64,000 bases of DNA from Pogona vitticeps. Taxonomy: Eukaryota > Chordata > Lepidosauria > Squamata > Agamidae. The notes under the pieces were generated by a model. It saw only the letters and a list, made by a program, of their open reading frames with translations, was not told the origin of the DNA and did no database searches. This document shows positions 1-27,035 of this stretch, piece after piece; the stretch's first letter is position 1, and the number at the start of each line of letters is the position of its first letter. Location of the stretch: the NCBI RefSeq assembly GCF_051106095.1, contig NC_135785.1, positions 181,714,045 to 181,778,044 on the forward strand. Reading direction: 5' to 3'. The position numbers and the translations under genes are program-made.

Positions 1-1340
1 ATGCTGTAGCTAATTCCAACTTTTGGCAACCCTTCAGAGTGTTCTCTGGTTTACTCAAAAGTGGTTTACCAAGCCTTCCTTCTGGTGGTTCTCTGGACTG
101 CACAGTTTGGCAGTGTGGAATGGAACACCCAACCTTTAAGCTTCGATCCACTTGGGGATAAGTCTTACTGACTACTGTGGAGAGAAATATGTAAAGGATA
201 CATATTATACAGGCACTCCTCACTTAATGGCCAAGTTCCAGTCTTTCGACTAGGTCGTTAAGTGAACCTGGTCGATAAGTGAGGAGTAATAATATTGTAT
301 TAAGGGGTAATAAATCACATGCTGTTGAGAAGGGGCCTGGTGAAGATGCAAGCACAGATTTATGAGGGTCGTAAACCTGAGTGCCAGTCATTAAAGCAGT
401 AGGTTGTTAAGTGAGGAATGCCTATATTGAGTTGCTCCCACTGATGTTGTATGGACCAGTTGCTTGTTGATGAACTATGTATTTTATAAAAAGGTATTCA
501 GCAAGGTAACTTTGCAATCTTCCATAGGACTCAATATATCTGTGCCCCCCCAATGTGGAATGAATTACTGTTAAATATTTTTGTCAGAATATATCCAAAA
601 TAAAATAATTGACTATTCAAATCACTCAGATCAAGGAAAACTAAATGCAACTAATTGAATTTGCATCCAAAAACTCTTCATGTGTTCTGTTAGTGTGCAT
701 GAGAATGCATTGAAGTTTTCTTGCGGCATAAAAAGTTGTATTCAGCAAAATAAGGTCTGCAACATGTAAGACACTAAAATACTAAGAAATGCACGGTTTG
801 CTGGAAAAAGCAAAGTAGTCTTTGAAAAAAATATTGTTGTAGTCTTGTTAACGGACATTGACTTACTCATTAACGGACAACAGGTACATATTCATTATAT
901 AGCATGAATGCCACATTGTGAACATTACATAGATGATGTCAATTTAAGTATTGCTTTATAAACATATTCTTGTATTTAGCAAGATTTAGCATATTAATCT
1001 ACAACACAGTTATTCTTGACTCTGTTCAGATTGCAATAAACTGCAAGAATTGTGTTTGTCTAGTCATGTGAGAGGCAAGCAGTCATGTGAGCAAAGATAA
1101 AGGTATACTTCACTCTCCATTGGAAACAGATGGCCTTAAAAGTGTTAACGACCACTGAATCAGGCCACGCAGTGTCTATTCTCTGAAAACAGTCTCTTAA
1201 AATTTGGATATAACCGTAGCAAGTTTAATTTTATATTTAAATTGATGGAGGTTTTGGGTTTGGTTTTTTTTTTTCCACTCTTGAGAATGGATAAGAAAAC
1301 CTTTAATTTGACCTTGCCTTTGCTGTTTTCCATGTTCCAG
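1..1340. other. WWC3: WWC3 intron sequence (5' edge of window)
   Basis: No coding exon is recognisable here. It is AT-rich sequence upstream of the first visible WWC3 exon, so it is most likely intron. The only structured item is the small TA-flanked element at 210-424. Exons encoding the WW domains and the N-terminal half of WWC3 must lie upstream of the window. Confidence 0.7.
210..424. mobile_element. Tigger-like non-autonomous DNA transposon, 215 bp
   Basis: The left end CAGGCACTCCTCACTTAA is mirrored at the right end by TTAAGTGAGGAATGCCTA, and both sides are flanked by TA. TA target duplications and CAGG/CAGT ends are known for pogo/Tigger elements of the Tc1/mariner superfamily. No transposase frame is present. 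The family assignment is inference from the ends. Confidence 0.7.
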
Positions 1341-16970
<15,630 letters not shown>

Positions 16971-19642
16971 CATATTATTTTGTAAACATGAAGTATTTAT
17001 CTGCCTATTCTTATTTTAAAATGAAGTTATTAAACTAGTTCAGTTTATTTTTAAAATCTTCAATCAAAGACTATTAATATACACATTTTGTAAAAAAAAA
17101 ACCCCAAAACATATAAATATATACATATATGTATTTTATGATAGTGACTGCAGCAAGGCTTGGTTTTTCCTTGCTGTGAAATTGACATTACTGAAGACAA
17201 CATATTTTATATTAAAAAGAAATCAAGTATCCTATCAGAGCGTGTACAGTTTTTATGTTGTTTTATTTGACTTAAAAAGCTGGAATACAGAAACAAAGTG
17301 AGTTCAGGCAAATTCACTGTATTGTAATTTATTTATAGTAACACATTTTCCTTGAAGGAAAATATTTACTTTATTTTAAAAAACAAATTTTGTTACTCAG
17401 TATTTGTCATACAGTAGAATGGAACCATTGAGCTGGTTTTGTTTCTGATAACTGAAATGAAAATACTATGTTCTAAATTTATTGTTTTTAAAATCAGCTT
17501 TTCTTTCTCTTTCTCTTACAATGTAACAAGTACTTTTTTGGCACTGTCTTGATACGGAAATATCACCTGTAGTGTTTTGGTTTTTTAAATGCCAAGAAAC
17601 ATTGCAGGGCGCAACTGCTTATCCTTACTGTGCACTAGTAGATTGTTCTGTTCTCATTTCATTTCTGTCAGATATATCTTTTATAATTTTAAGTATTTTT
17701 CTGTTTAACGAGGGAAGGAAGGTGACAGATCGTGTTTTAACTTTTGTTTAGAAAAAGCACTTGGCAGTTTATTGTATTGTTTAGAAACGTAGTATTTAAC
17801 AGTTTTATTATTTGTATATTCCAGAAATTGGTTGGGAAATAATCCCAATTATCATAGGACATAATTTTTCTTCAATTTCCTCATAGGTCTTGCATTCCAA
17901 AGTTCATTACCTTCAATGAACTGCATCTGTTCAGTTCAAAAACTTAAAATCATGCTGCGTCTGGTGCTTGAAACCAATGTACAGCAAACTGGGACATGTT
18001 ATTACATATAGCTATCATAAATTCCACAGCTGCATCTGAAGTAGCAGCTTTTGTTTGGGGAAGTAGGATAACACTGATGTGAATTTTGGCAGTCATTCAA
18101 CCAAGGCTTTACTTTGCACAAATAAAATAAAATAAAATAAATCTGTACTTCTCCAATTTCTGAGCCATTAGCAGAATTTCCTCTGCAGTTCAATTCTTTT
18201 CCCATCACTTTCCATAAATTCTACAAACACTTAGATTAAGAAAAAACTGAAGGCAGAATTTTCCGAGATGCTATATCTGCCACTAAACAATATTCTAATA
18301 AGTATTCTTAGCAAATATTCCATGAAATGCTACTGCTCAAGCAGTGGTACATTTACAATGTATTTTTTATCTTTGATAATTTTTAAAATTTTCATTCTTT
18401 GTTATCCCTTTTTTCTGTAATATTCTTTGATTTCTCAGATTAAAGCATTTAAAGTTGTAATCCTAACTTGTATCATTCTGGCAGCCTATTCTGACTACGT
18501 ATTTAATGCACAATTGTAAATGTATCTTCCTTTTCCCAGTGCTAATGATTTCCATGTTGAATGGCATATGTTCTGGTATGGAGCTGAGAATGTTATACTG
18601 AATGTAGTTCTTTATTTGGTAAGATAGATGTATGTGCTTAAGCACTTCAGAGAGATACATTGTTCAATTAGCTTCCCTATCGTTGAAATAAGTTTTCTTG
18701 GGCTGTAGAATTGCTTGTAGTTTTTGATAATTTGGGACTGTCACCTGAAATTCCTGAGATTGCCACTTTTCATGTCTTGCTAATGTATACAAATACTGTT
18801 TTATTATATGCTTATACGTATTCAGTTTCAGTTACCCAAAGATTAATGTCCTGCAGAAAGTAAGCAGGGTCATCAGTAAGAAATCAGCAGTTTTATATAG
18901 GTCACTGTCAAGTCAAACCTTGATTATAGGGTTGTTTTTTAAAGTAAGAAAACAGTGCCTTAGGGAGATCTGGTGCCAAAGAAAGTTGTTATTAAGCTAG
19001 ATAGAAGTGAACAGGTCTTTCATTCTTTCAAACCTGAGAGTTGTTAAACATCATGAAATCCTAACCAAACATTGTTTTCCATTATCTGTGTTCTGAGGCA
19101 ATGATTCTAAATCATATATAATGTGAATTATTAAATCTAATTTGAAAACTGACAGAGCAACCCTATGTGTCTGCTCAGAAGTGACACCAGTGACTTCTGA
19201 AGGATTTGCTCCCACAAAATGGGCATAGGATTGCAGCCTAAATCTGTTAAATGAACATAAATTTTGTAAGATCACCCTTCAGCTGACACGTTACAAATTT
19301 ACCCATTTGTCAGTGTAACGGAAAATGAAAATGATTATTATCATCATCAGTGATTGCCCTACAGAATCTCAGTGTGTTAGCAGATTGAAAAAGTGTCTTG
19401 TGTTTGAAAAACTGATCCAAGTATGTCACAGCATACAAGTAGGAAGAAATGGCTAGAACTGGGATTGAAGTCCAAACAGAAAACTAGCTGGTCATTGCAC
19501 CAGTAGTACAAAAATTGGGAATAATTTAAGTTACTTGCTGCTCATATGGTTATTATCCAAAGTGTCAGTATTTTCAGTAAATTATTAGTTTTGAGTTAAT
19601 GAATTCTGTGATTGCCTAGTACAGTATGTTGATAGATTAAGG

Positions 19643-19779
19643 CAATGGTTCAAAACCTTGGTTTCCCCCTGATACTCTTGGATTTCAACTCCAAGACACA
19701 TTCACCACTAGCTGTGCAGACAAGGGTTTCTGGAGTTGCAGTCCAAGAACGTCTGAGGAACCAAGGTTGGGAACAACTG
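19643..19779. mobile_element. hAT-like MITE in WWC3 3' UTR
   Basis: Ends CAATGGTTCAAAACCTTGG and CCAAGGTTGGGAACAACTG are inverted repeats, and internally GGATTTCAACTCC is mirrored by GGAGTTGCAGTCC. This matches the widespread squamate 'GGACTACAACTCCCA' fold-back type with CAGTGGTTC-like hAT ends. About 137 bp; the 8-bp duplication is not clean. Confidence 0.6.
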
Positions 19780-20231
19780 TTAGGGCAAAAACTCTTATCC
19801 ATTTAAAAAATGTAGTAGAGAAAGAGGGCTTCCCATTTCTTCTGATCTGAAGATGAATAATCACTGCTTACGCAGAGCGTTTTCAGTTACCTGTGGCCTG
19901 TACTAGTTGTACCTGATAAAGGGCAGTCAATACGAATAACTGCCGTCTGTTAAGAGCAACTTACGATGAGTTTTTGTTTGTATTTGTTAAGTCTATATGA
20001 TGTGAATGGAAAGCACTGCATTTTGAATAGAAAGTGCCGGTGGGGGTGGAGGCTCCCTGGTAAGATGTTGCTGGGCTGTAGCGGTGGCCACTCTGCAGCA
20101 TGTCCACAGTATTAGGGAGGATAGGATTCTGACTGCTCCTGTGTGTTAAAAAGTGATCCATTCTTCAGTATTCACTTCTTGTCAACGTTTATGAATGATT
20201 GTGTCAATTGTATTTTTAAAGTATTCTGCAA

Positions 20232-20237
20232 AATAAA
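20232..20237 (+). terminator. WWC3: Candidate WWC3 poly(A) signal AATAAA
   Basis: AATAAA within GCAAAATAAACAAAAC, followed about 30 bases later by TTTGTGTATCTGTC, a GT-rich downstream element. It is the last such pairing before the BovB fragment. Earlier AATAAA copies at about 18121-18140 could serve a shorter isoform. Confidence 0.5.
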
Positions 20238-20260
20238 CAAAACTTATTAGAAATATATTG

Positions 20261-20831
20261 CTTTGTGTATCTGTCTTACATTTAGTCATTGCTATGATTA
20301 ATTCTAAATCAGGGTTAAATAAAACCAATCCATCATTAAGTTTGTTTTAAAGGAAAATAGGTGACCATGTGAGGAGTCTGATTTTTGGTCAGTTGGTTAC
20401 ATTCTTTTGCAATATTCAGTTTCCAGGTTGAATATTTCTTTGAAACATTGCACGTGTTGGGTGTGGCAGTGGCTGCTACCTTGAACTTCTAAAAGACTCA
20501 TAGCTACAGTATAGCATGACTGTCATATTCATTGTGACATGATTCAAGTTCATAATTAGCAATGATTGTGAAGGAAGGTTGCTTTTTTTTTCTTGTTAGT
20601 TTAATCTCCTGTGTTCTTGTAAATATATTCTCAAGAGGTGAGACTCTTGTTAATTGCCTCATCTGAGAAAATGCTCGTCGTTTCATAGACTTCTGTAGAG
20701 GGCAAAAGTTTCACTGGATGCTGGTAGGCAAACAGAAATTCAATGTACAAAGAGGTTCATTATATCCTTCTCCTTGAAACTCCTGACATAGGGGGTTCCA
20801 CAATCAGATAGCTAGCTCACGAAGCTACATG
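20261..20831. other. Intergenic, nothing identified
   Basis: About 570 bp between the inferred WWC3 end and the BovB fragment. No gene, RNA or repeat recognised. Confidence 0.5.
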
Positions 20832-21745
20832 GCTGTTGTTGTTGAGTTGTTAAGTCGTGTCCAACTTTTCATGACTCCATGGACCAGAGCACGCCAGGCC
20901 CTCCTGTCTTCCACTGCCTCCTGGAGTTGGGTGAAATGCATGTTGGTAGCCTCGATGACATTGTCCAACCATCTCATCCTCTGTCGTCCCCTTCTTCTCT
21001 TGCCTTCACACTTTCCCAACATCAGGGTCTTTTCCAGGGAGCCTTCTCTTCTCATGAGATGGCCAGAGTATTGGAGCCTCGGCTTCAGGATCTGTCCTTC
21101 CAGTGACCACTCAGGGTTGATTTCCTTCAGAATGGATAGGTTTGATCTCCTTGCAGTCCAGGAGACTCTAAAGAGTCTCCTCCAGCACCACAATTCGAAA
21201 GCATCTTCAGCGGTCAGCCTTTTTTATGGTCCAGCTCACTTCCATACATCGCTACTGGAAAAACCATAGCTTTGATTATGCGGATCTCTTGTCGGCAAGG
21301 TGATGTCTCTGCTTTTTAAAATGCTGTCTAGGTTTGTCGTCGCTTTCCTCCCAAGAAGCAGGCGTCTTTTAATTTCGTGGCTGCTGTCACCATCTGTAGT
21401 GATCATGAAGCCCAAGAAAGTAAAATCTGTCACTGCCTCGGTATCTTCCCCTTCTATTTGCCACGAGATGAAAGGACCAATGGCCATGATCTTAGTTTTT
21501 TGATGTTGAGCTTCAGACCATTTTTTGCGTTCTCCTCTTTCATCCGCATTAAGAGGTTCTTTAATTCCTCCTCACTTTCTGGCATTAGAGTGGTATCATC
21601 TGCATATCTGAGGTTGTCGATATTTCTTCCAGCAATCTTAATTTCGGTTTGGGATTCATCCAGTCCTGCCTTTCGCATGATGTATTCTGCATATAAGTTA
21701 AATAAGCAGGGAGACAATATACAGCCTTGTCATACTACATGGATA
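20832..21745 (-). mobile_element. BovB (RTE-clade) LINE, 3' fragment
   Basis: The minus strand encodes the BovB reverse transcriptase C-terminal half in three frames: SPCLFNLYAEYIMRKAGLDE and NLRYADDTTLMPESEEELKN (YADD active site), then VTDFTFLGFMITTDGDSSHE and IKRRLLLGRKATTNLDSILK, then GHLMRREGSLEKTLMLGKCE to LDNVIEATNMHFTQLQEAVE. This order is diagnostic for BovB. The 3' end is the typical (ACAAC)n-like tail at about 20832-20850. It is 5'-truncated near QGC and has at least two frame breaks, so it is inactive. It lies between WWC3 and CLCN4. Confidence 0.95.
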
Positions 21746-24492
21746 GCTTCTTTAAAATAGATGAAATTGATAAGCTGCATAATAGCACAGGGGATGATAT
21801 GATAAGTAGGAACTATTCTGTGTGGGACCATCTTTTTTATGTTAGTGCTTTTCTGTTTTTACAGCAATCACACTATAGGGATTAGTGTAGTAAATTTCAC
21901 ATTACATTTGAGGAGGGAAAAAGGATTTCTGTTATGGTGCTTCAGGAATTACAACATTTAAAGCCGATTAAATTTTGTAGCTTACACTGTTGTAAGTCAT
22001 TGGTGATTACATTAAGAAAATGACCACTATTTGTACTTGCTGCATTTGTTCTCTCTTATCCCACTTCATTATATTTCCCCATGTACGCACTTTAGTATGT
22101 GGATAATAATCTCTCAATGAAGGCAGCACTCCATGCATTCAAAGCTTATACCAAATAAAAACTGTGAAGTCTTCAAAATATTTTAAGACTTCTTGTTGGT
22201 TTTACTGCAAAAGAGTATCACATCTTCTTTCCCCCTCCTTGGAATTATATGCCCTTTTCTGGTAACCCAGCTGTTTTCCATCAAAGTGAACATATACAAA
22301 GCACTGAACATCTCTGACAACTGCCTAAGCACAAGATATTTGCTTCCAAAAGAATGGTCTCTTGGCACCAAAATGTTCAGGCAATTAGTTCAGAGTTTTC
22401 AGGTTCTAGTGACAGGTGTGTTTACATCAGAACGGAATCATCGGATGCTTTATTTTCTTGCTGTTCTTGCCAGCTGGCAGAATGGCTGGCTTCCTCATGG
22501 CTCCTGGAACTTGAAGCTCTTTCTTCTTATGTGTCAGTCCTAACGTTCTTACAATAACTATAAATAAATGGATCAGGCAAGTTGGTTTAGTTACTCCCCT
22601 AGGAGGCTGTGGTTCTCACCAGTTCAGACTCTAACTGGCTATATTTGGAAGTTTCTGGACATTTGGCTGGACCAGAGATCTACAACTGTAAATTCCCCCT
22701 CCTACTTAAGTGTCTGGATACTAAAAAGCACATATTAATATTTCTTTGCTCTCCTAATCAAATGCTGTCTACCATATAAGTTTCCCATAAGGCATCAGTA
22801 GTCTGAACATAGAACAGAAGATACTACTTGCTAGGCTATTCTTCACTAATGCTCTCATCAAGCACGTTCAAAGCTTTGTAACAGGTGGGTTGAATCAACT
22901 CTTACTGCAGGGTATAGCCCTCTATATATCATTAGACTGCAGCTTCCAGCATTAGCTAAGTTAACTAGAGCTCATGAGAGTTACAAGACAAACACACCTT
23001 GCCACTCAGTCTTGAACTGCTGTCTACTGATCCACTCTGGAATATGTTTAGAAAAATGTTGCCTCTTTTCTGTCTTTCTTCACGCAACCTGACAGGCCCT
23101 ATTTTTATCAGGGCCCAAGACATTGTTGTTCAGTAGTTAAGAATTTGTTGTGAGCTTCCTTGGGTCTCCTATGGGGAGAAAGGCAGCAAATCAATCAATC
23201 ATCAGTCAGTCAATAAGTCAATTGTGACTTTTATCACAGCTTATCTGAGGAAGCCAAGCAGTTACGTGAAAGTAGGAAAGCCGACTTTGATTACTGCAGG
23301 TCTAAAACGGTGTGTGCACATAATTCCTTTAAAATGGGTACAGCAAACTATGCCAAAATAGCTTCAATATTGAAATGGTGCTTTGCCCAGTCATCCACAG
23401 TGTGCAGAAGTGTATGTTGAGTGGAATATTGGGCTGTGAGGATTCTGTTTGTCTTTCGCACTCTTGAATTGACCTTGAAGAACCTCAAACTGCAGAATTG
23501 GCTAGAACTAGTGGCCTGATCAAGTCTGATAAAACTGAATTTCTGTATGCCAAGAAAGACAGAGAAAGATGGCAAGAGAATATGACAAGCACGTAAACAT
23601 AAAGTACCTTTCATCTACTCAGCACAGAAGTCATTTTTCTGGAATCACAGCTCCCAGAATTTTCCAACTTGGGAGAATTTTCCAAGTGACTTTCAACAGG
23701 ACTCTGTTGTTGTACATATCCCTCCATGTCTTCAGAAGAATCATGTCCTTGCTGCCTGCCTACCTTTGTTACATACCCCATCCTCCAATTCAGTCGTCAC
23801 TATTTGCAAGTTTTATTTCCCTCTGATTCACAGCTAACCAATTCTCCCACCAAAGCAAAAACTGAGGGGAAATACTTGTACCAGATTTCGACTTCAGTGC
23901 CCGAATGCCACACTAAAGATTCCAGTACTGTATTCAGTTTACCACAGATATATTCCATTTGGATTATCTTGTGATTCTCTTTCAAGGTAACTTAACGTAC
24001 AACTAGGTGTCATTTTGTCTCCTTTATTTCTGATCTAATCCAATATCAAACACTGAATAAAGTATTGTTTGCCTGTGAACATCCTTCCTTTCAGTTAAGA
24101 AGATTTGTGTATTTGAACAATTTTTCGATTTTCTGCTCACTAGAGCTCTCGATAAAGTCACAACAAATTTTTAGAATTGATTGAAAACCATTTTAAAAGA
24201 GAAATTTAAAAACCAGATTCCAAAATATACTTTCTTTTAAAAGCTTTCTTCAAAAACAACACAAAACTTGCCTCTATAAATACATACCCAGGTCATAGCA
24301 CCCCCATAAAACAAGTGCATACTGTAGGGGTTAAGCTGTAAAGGCACAAGGATGATTTAACAAAGCCTGTTCTAATCCTGAAGGATCAGAAAAGCCAGTT
24401 GCTGCCTGTCTCTCTAGCATGTCTCCAACAGAGAGCGTGCAGAGTCATGTGATGATTACTGCTTCCTCCATATGACATCACTGCCTTTGCAG
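21746..24492. other. Intergenic, mostly unassigned
   Basis: About 2.7 kb of AT-rich sequence without a recognised gene. It includes the LINE 3'-end remnant at 23145-23220. CLCN4 5' flanking or promoter sequence may lie in its last part. Confidence 0.5.
23145..23220 (+). repeat. LINE 3'-end remnant (CR1/L2 type)
   Basis: Contains GAGCTTCCTTGGGTCTCCTA, GGGGAGAAAGGCAGCAAAT and a degenerate (CAAT)/(CAGT) tail. The 'CTTGGGTCTCC..GGGGAGAAAGGC' arrangement with a short tandem tail resembles CR1/L2 3' ends of reptiles. Confidence 0.45.
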
Positions 24493-24559
24493 CCATAGCA
24501 GTGAAGAAAAGGATGCTGTCGAGATCTCTGGGGCTGAACTAAAGGATGTTGCATTGCAG
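24493..24559 (+). other. CLCN4: Candidate CLCN4 5' UTR exon
   Basis: A 67-base segment lies between CCTTTGCAG (ending 24492) and a strong donor CAG|GTAAGA at 24560. It has no repeat signature and is on the right strand upstream of the CLCN4 start exon, whose own acceptor at 37481 shows that a further upstream exon must exist. If joined to 37482, two short upstream frames arise: one inside this exon and one that crosses the junction and stops just before the CLCN4 ATG. No CpG island was seen nearby, and the first exon may lie elsewhere. Confidence 0.4.
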
Positions 24560-25754
24560 GTAAGAGGCCATGCTTCACAGCATGAATTACAAGTTTTTGC
24601 CTGTGCATTTATTCTAAAAATGCCCCTTTCTTATGGAGGACTTGAAATGATTGTCATCATTATGTGCAGGGCGTTGTGAATAAAAATCTTGCAGGTGCAG
24701 GGTTTGCTTCTTTGCTCTCTTGATCATTTTGCTGACATATTCAGAAGCAATGCTGCCAGATGGAGCTTTAAAATGGAAGAAGGAAATCTGGTTTCGGTGC
24801 ATCCCGTCAGATCTTTTCAGCAGGCAGCAAGCTGTTTCTATTCATGTTTACGGAGTGTGGGGAGTGGCTATATTTGCTGTGCAGAAATGACATGTTGAAA
24901 AGACTAGAATGTTTTTTGCACCATACATCATGACACTATGTTGCATAATTCCTTGATGCATTTTTAATGGTGAACTGAATATTTAACACAAGCCACACAA
25001 TGTATTTCAGGGTCAGGGGAACTCACTTTACTTGCTTCTCGTCGGTGGTTAGGAATATATAATTTCTGTTCTTAATTTCTCTCTTCTAGTTATACATGAA
25101 CTAACTTGTATTATTTGTTTATGTAAGAGGTTTTGTAGTAAATGTACAAGGTGTTTGGGGATGTTTTGGTGGTGCCACTGAAGGCAATGTGTGATTATGT
25201 TTGTTAGGATTTACTGTAATATAAAAGAGCATTAGTAGAATGTAATGACAGGAAAGCTCTCAGTTTCCACAGCTTTGAAAAATCCACTTTCTGACACTGT
25301 TCAAAATTTTATTTTTTCTGGCACATATAAAAATTACTGTAGGATTTTCATGCTCGAACATTGTATAGTTCAGGGAACAAGGCAGGATGGTGATCTTATT
25401 TTTATTTGATTCCCTGACTGAACCCAGGCCTAATGTTGACCCATGACGTTGACACAAAATAGGCACCTTTGCTTAAGGCCAGGCCTACCACGAAGCAGAG
25501 GACAGGGATAAATTAGGGATTATTTCACTTGTGTGCCAAAATAATTTGGCTGGTTTTTGAAAGTGTGCACCTCAACTCAGGTGCGTAAAGACAACATTTG
25601 CCCTTCCCTAGGCAGCAAAATGTTGTGGAGTGACCTTGTCTCTCAACACTGACAGTTTTGTTCCTCCCAGGGTCCTCATTATGGATATCGTCATGTGGAT
25701 AATAAGTGTCCACAACTAGCCCTCAACTGCTCTGTTGTTGCTGTATGTGTGTGT
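24560..25754. other. CLCN4: Presumed CLCN4 5' UTR intron, nothing identified
   Basis: About 1.2 kb of ordinary AT-rich sequence with no repeat or gene recognised. Confidence 0.4.
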
Positions 25755-25815
25755 GTCTTTGAGCTGGAACTAACTTATAGCAACCCTAACGGGGCTTTCA
25801 AAGTAAGTGAGATAT
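25755..25815 (-). repeat. tRNA-derived SINE remnant
   Basis: GAACTAACTTATAGCAACCC, GGGGCTTTCAAAGTAAGTGA and GATATTT match the 5' part (as printed) of the copy at 12483. Truncated by the neighbouring LINE tail. Confidence 0.5.
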
Positions 25816-25829
25816 TTAAAAAGACAAAA

Positions 25830-25877
25830 ACCGCCCGGAGAGTGCTTGTAGCGCTATGGGGCGATATATAAGTCCAA

Positions 25878-25953
<76 letters not shown>
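25830..25953 (+). repeat. LINE 3' end with (AATA)n tail
   Basis: CCGCCCGGAGAGTGCTTGTA, GGGGCGATATATAAGTCC and then (AATA)n from 25876 to 25953. Same layout as CR1/L2 3' ends: an imperfect hairpin with GGGCGATATATAA followed by a tandem tail. Confidence 0.75.
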
Positions 25954-25956
25954 AGT

Positions 25957-26130
25957 GTGAGCTTTCATGGATAGACATTGTCTGAAGAAGTGGGCTTGTC
26001 CACAAAAGCTCACATTAAAATCTAGCAGCTAGTTTTTAAGGTGCCACAACATTTTGGTCTTTATTTTTTAGTTTTGTTTTGTTCTTGCCTGACATGCTAG
26101 TAGAGACTGACACAGCTACCTCTCTAAAAC
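25957..26130 (+). repeat. Interspersed repeat with TCTGAAGAAGTGGGCTTGTCC core
   Basis: GAGCTTTCATGGATAGACAT, CTGAAGAAGTGGGCTTGTCC and CACAAAAGCTCACATT, then TTTTTAAGGTGCCACAACAT and GACTGACACAGCTACC. This is a repeat common in sauropsid genomes. Partial copies are at 59795-59860 (minus) and 61160-61230 (minus). Family name not recalled with confidence. Confidence 0.6.
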
Positions 26131-26144
26131 AACAACTATGAGAT

Positions 26145-26146
26145 AT

Positions 26147-26189
<43 letters not shown>

Positions 26190-26240
26190 TTTGATTTATA
26201 TCCCACCCATCTGGTATATTCTACCACTCTGGGCGGCTGT
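26145..26240 (-). repeat. L2-type 3' end with (TTTA)n tail
   Basis: (TTTA)n at 26145-26192 followed by GATTTATATCCCACCCATCT, GGTATATTCTACCACTCTGG and GCGGC. On the minus strand this is the GCCGCCCAGAGTGG...GGGTGGGATATAAATC 3' end with tandem tail of reptile L2/CR1 LINEs. Same subfamily as 38613-38760. Confidence 0.8.
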
Positions 26241-26368
26241 GGAGTGGTTAAGGAGTGGTTTTACCAGCTCAATTTCCCCAGTGAGTTTTCCTAGGTGCAT
26301 GGGAATTCAAACCCAAGCCTTCTGAATTTTAGTCTCTTACTCTTACCACTACACCATGCCAGGCATCT
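26241..26368 (-). repeat. tRNA-derived SINE remnant
   Basis: AAGGAGTGGTTTTACCAGCT, CCCAGTGAGTTTTCCTAGGT and GGGAATTCAAACCCAAGCCT, then CTCTTACCACTACACCATGC. It is the right half of the SINE type seen at 12483, read on the minus strand (B box within the complement of TTCAAACCC). Confidence 0.5.
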
Positions 26369-26429
26369 AGCTGTTCTAGATAGGCCTAATCATGGGACTG
26401 ATGTCAGTTGCATGGTATTATGTTCAATA

Positions 26430-27033
26430 TAGTGGTGTCTCGCTTAACGATGTTAATTGGTTGCAAAAAAACACATCGCTATGGGAAAACATTGCTAAGC
26501 GAAACACATTTTCCTATAGAGATGCATTGAAAACCAGTTAATCCATTCCAATGGGAACGGATTGCCGTCCTTAAGCGAAAATCCCCATAGGAAACATCAC
26601 TAAGCGAAACAATGTATCCCCCATTGGAATACATTGAAGCCTATTCAGTGCATTTCAATGGTTTTGTGATGTCCGTTTTTGCAATTTTAAGTGTGTCTTA
26701 AAAGCTGTCAAAATCGGGTTCAATGCATTTCAGTGGGGGGAAAATTCACCAAAAATTAACGAAGAGTCAGAACAAAGCCAAATTAAGTTTGCACACTTTT
26801 TAGAAGGTGCACTAACGATTCCAAGCATTTAAAACCGTTTTTGAACCTTTTAAGACACTTTAAAAATAGCGAAAACGGAACATCGCTAAGCAAAACAGGG
26901 GATCTAAAACTGTCATTGCTAAGCAAGGCAAGGTCCTGAACATCGCTATGTGAATTTTCCCCATAGGGAACATTGTTAAACAGAGTGCAAAATCGCTCCA
27001 GAAATGAGGCAATCGCTAAGCGAGGCACCACTG
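26430..27033. mobile_element. Tigger-like MITE, 604 bp
   Basis: Ends TAGTGGTGTCTCGCTTAACG and GCTAAGCGAGGCACCACTG are inverted repeats flanked by TA (26428-26429, 27034-27035). The interior repeats CATCGCTAAGCGAAAC motifs. No transposase frame. It directly abuts the next element at the shared TA. Confidence 0.85.
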
Positions 27034-27035
27034 TA

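Larger units (their letters stand above)
16971..20260 (+). other. WWC3: WWC3 3' UTR (long, end inferred)
   Basis: No further splice-linked coding sequence follows the stop. The region is AT-rich and largely free of repeats until the hAT-like MITE at 19643-19779. A canonical AATAAA followed by a GT-rich stretch near 20240-20275 makes a plausible end, giving a 3' UTR of about 3.3 kb. A pentamer run (AAATA) lies at 18118-18140. The end is inference without transcript data. Confidence 0.6.

Noticed and set aside
20829-21760. Plus-strand open frames over the BovB fragment
   Set aside because: They are shadows of the minus-strand reverse transcriptase, which has clear family motifs.
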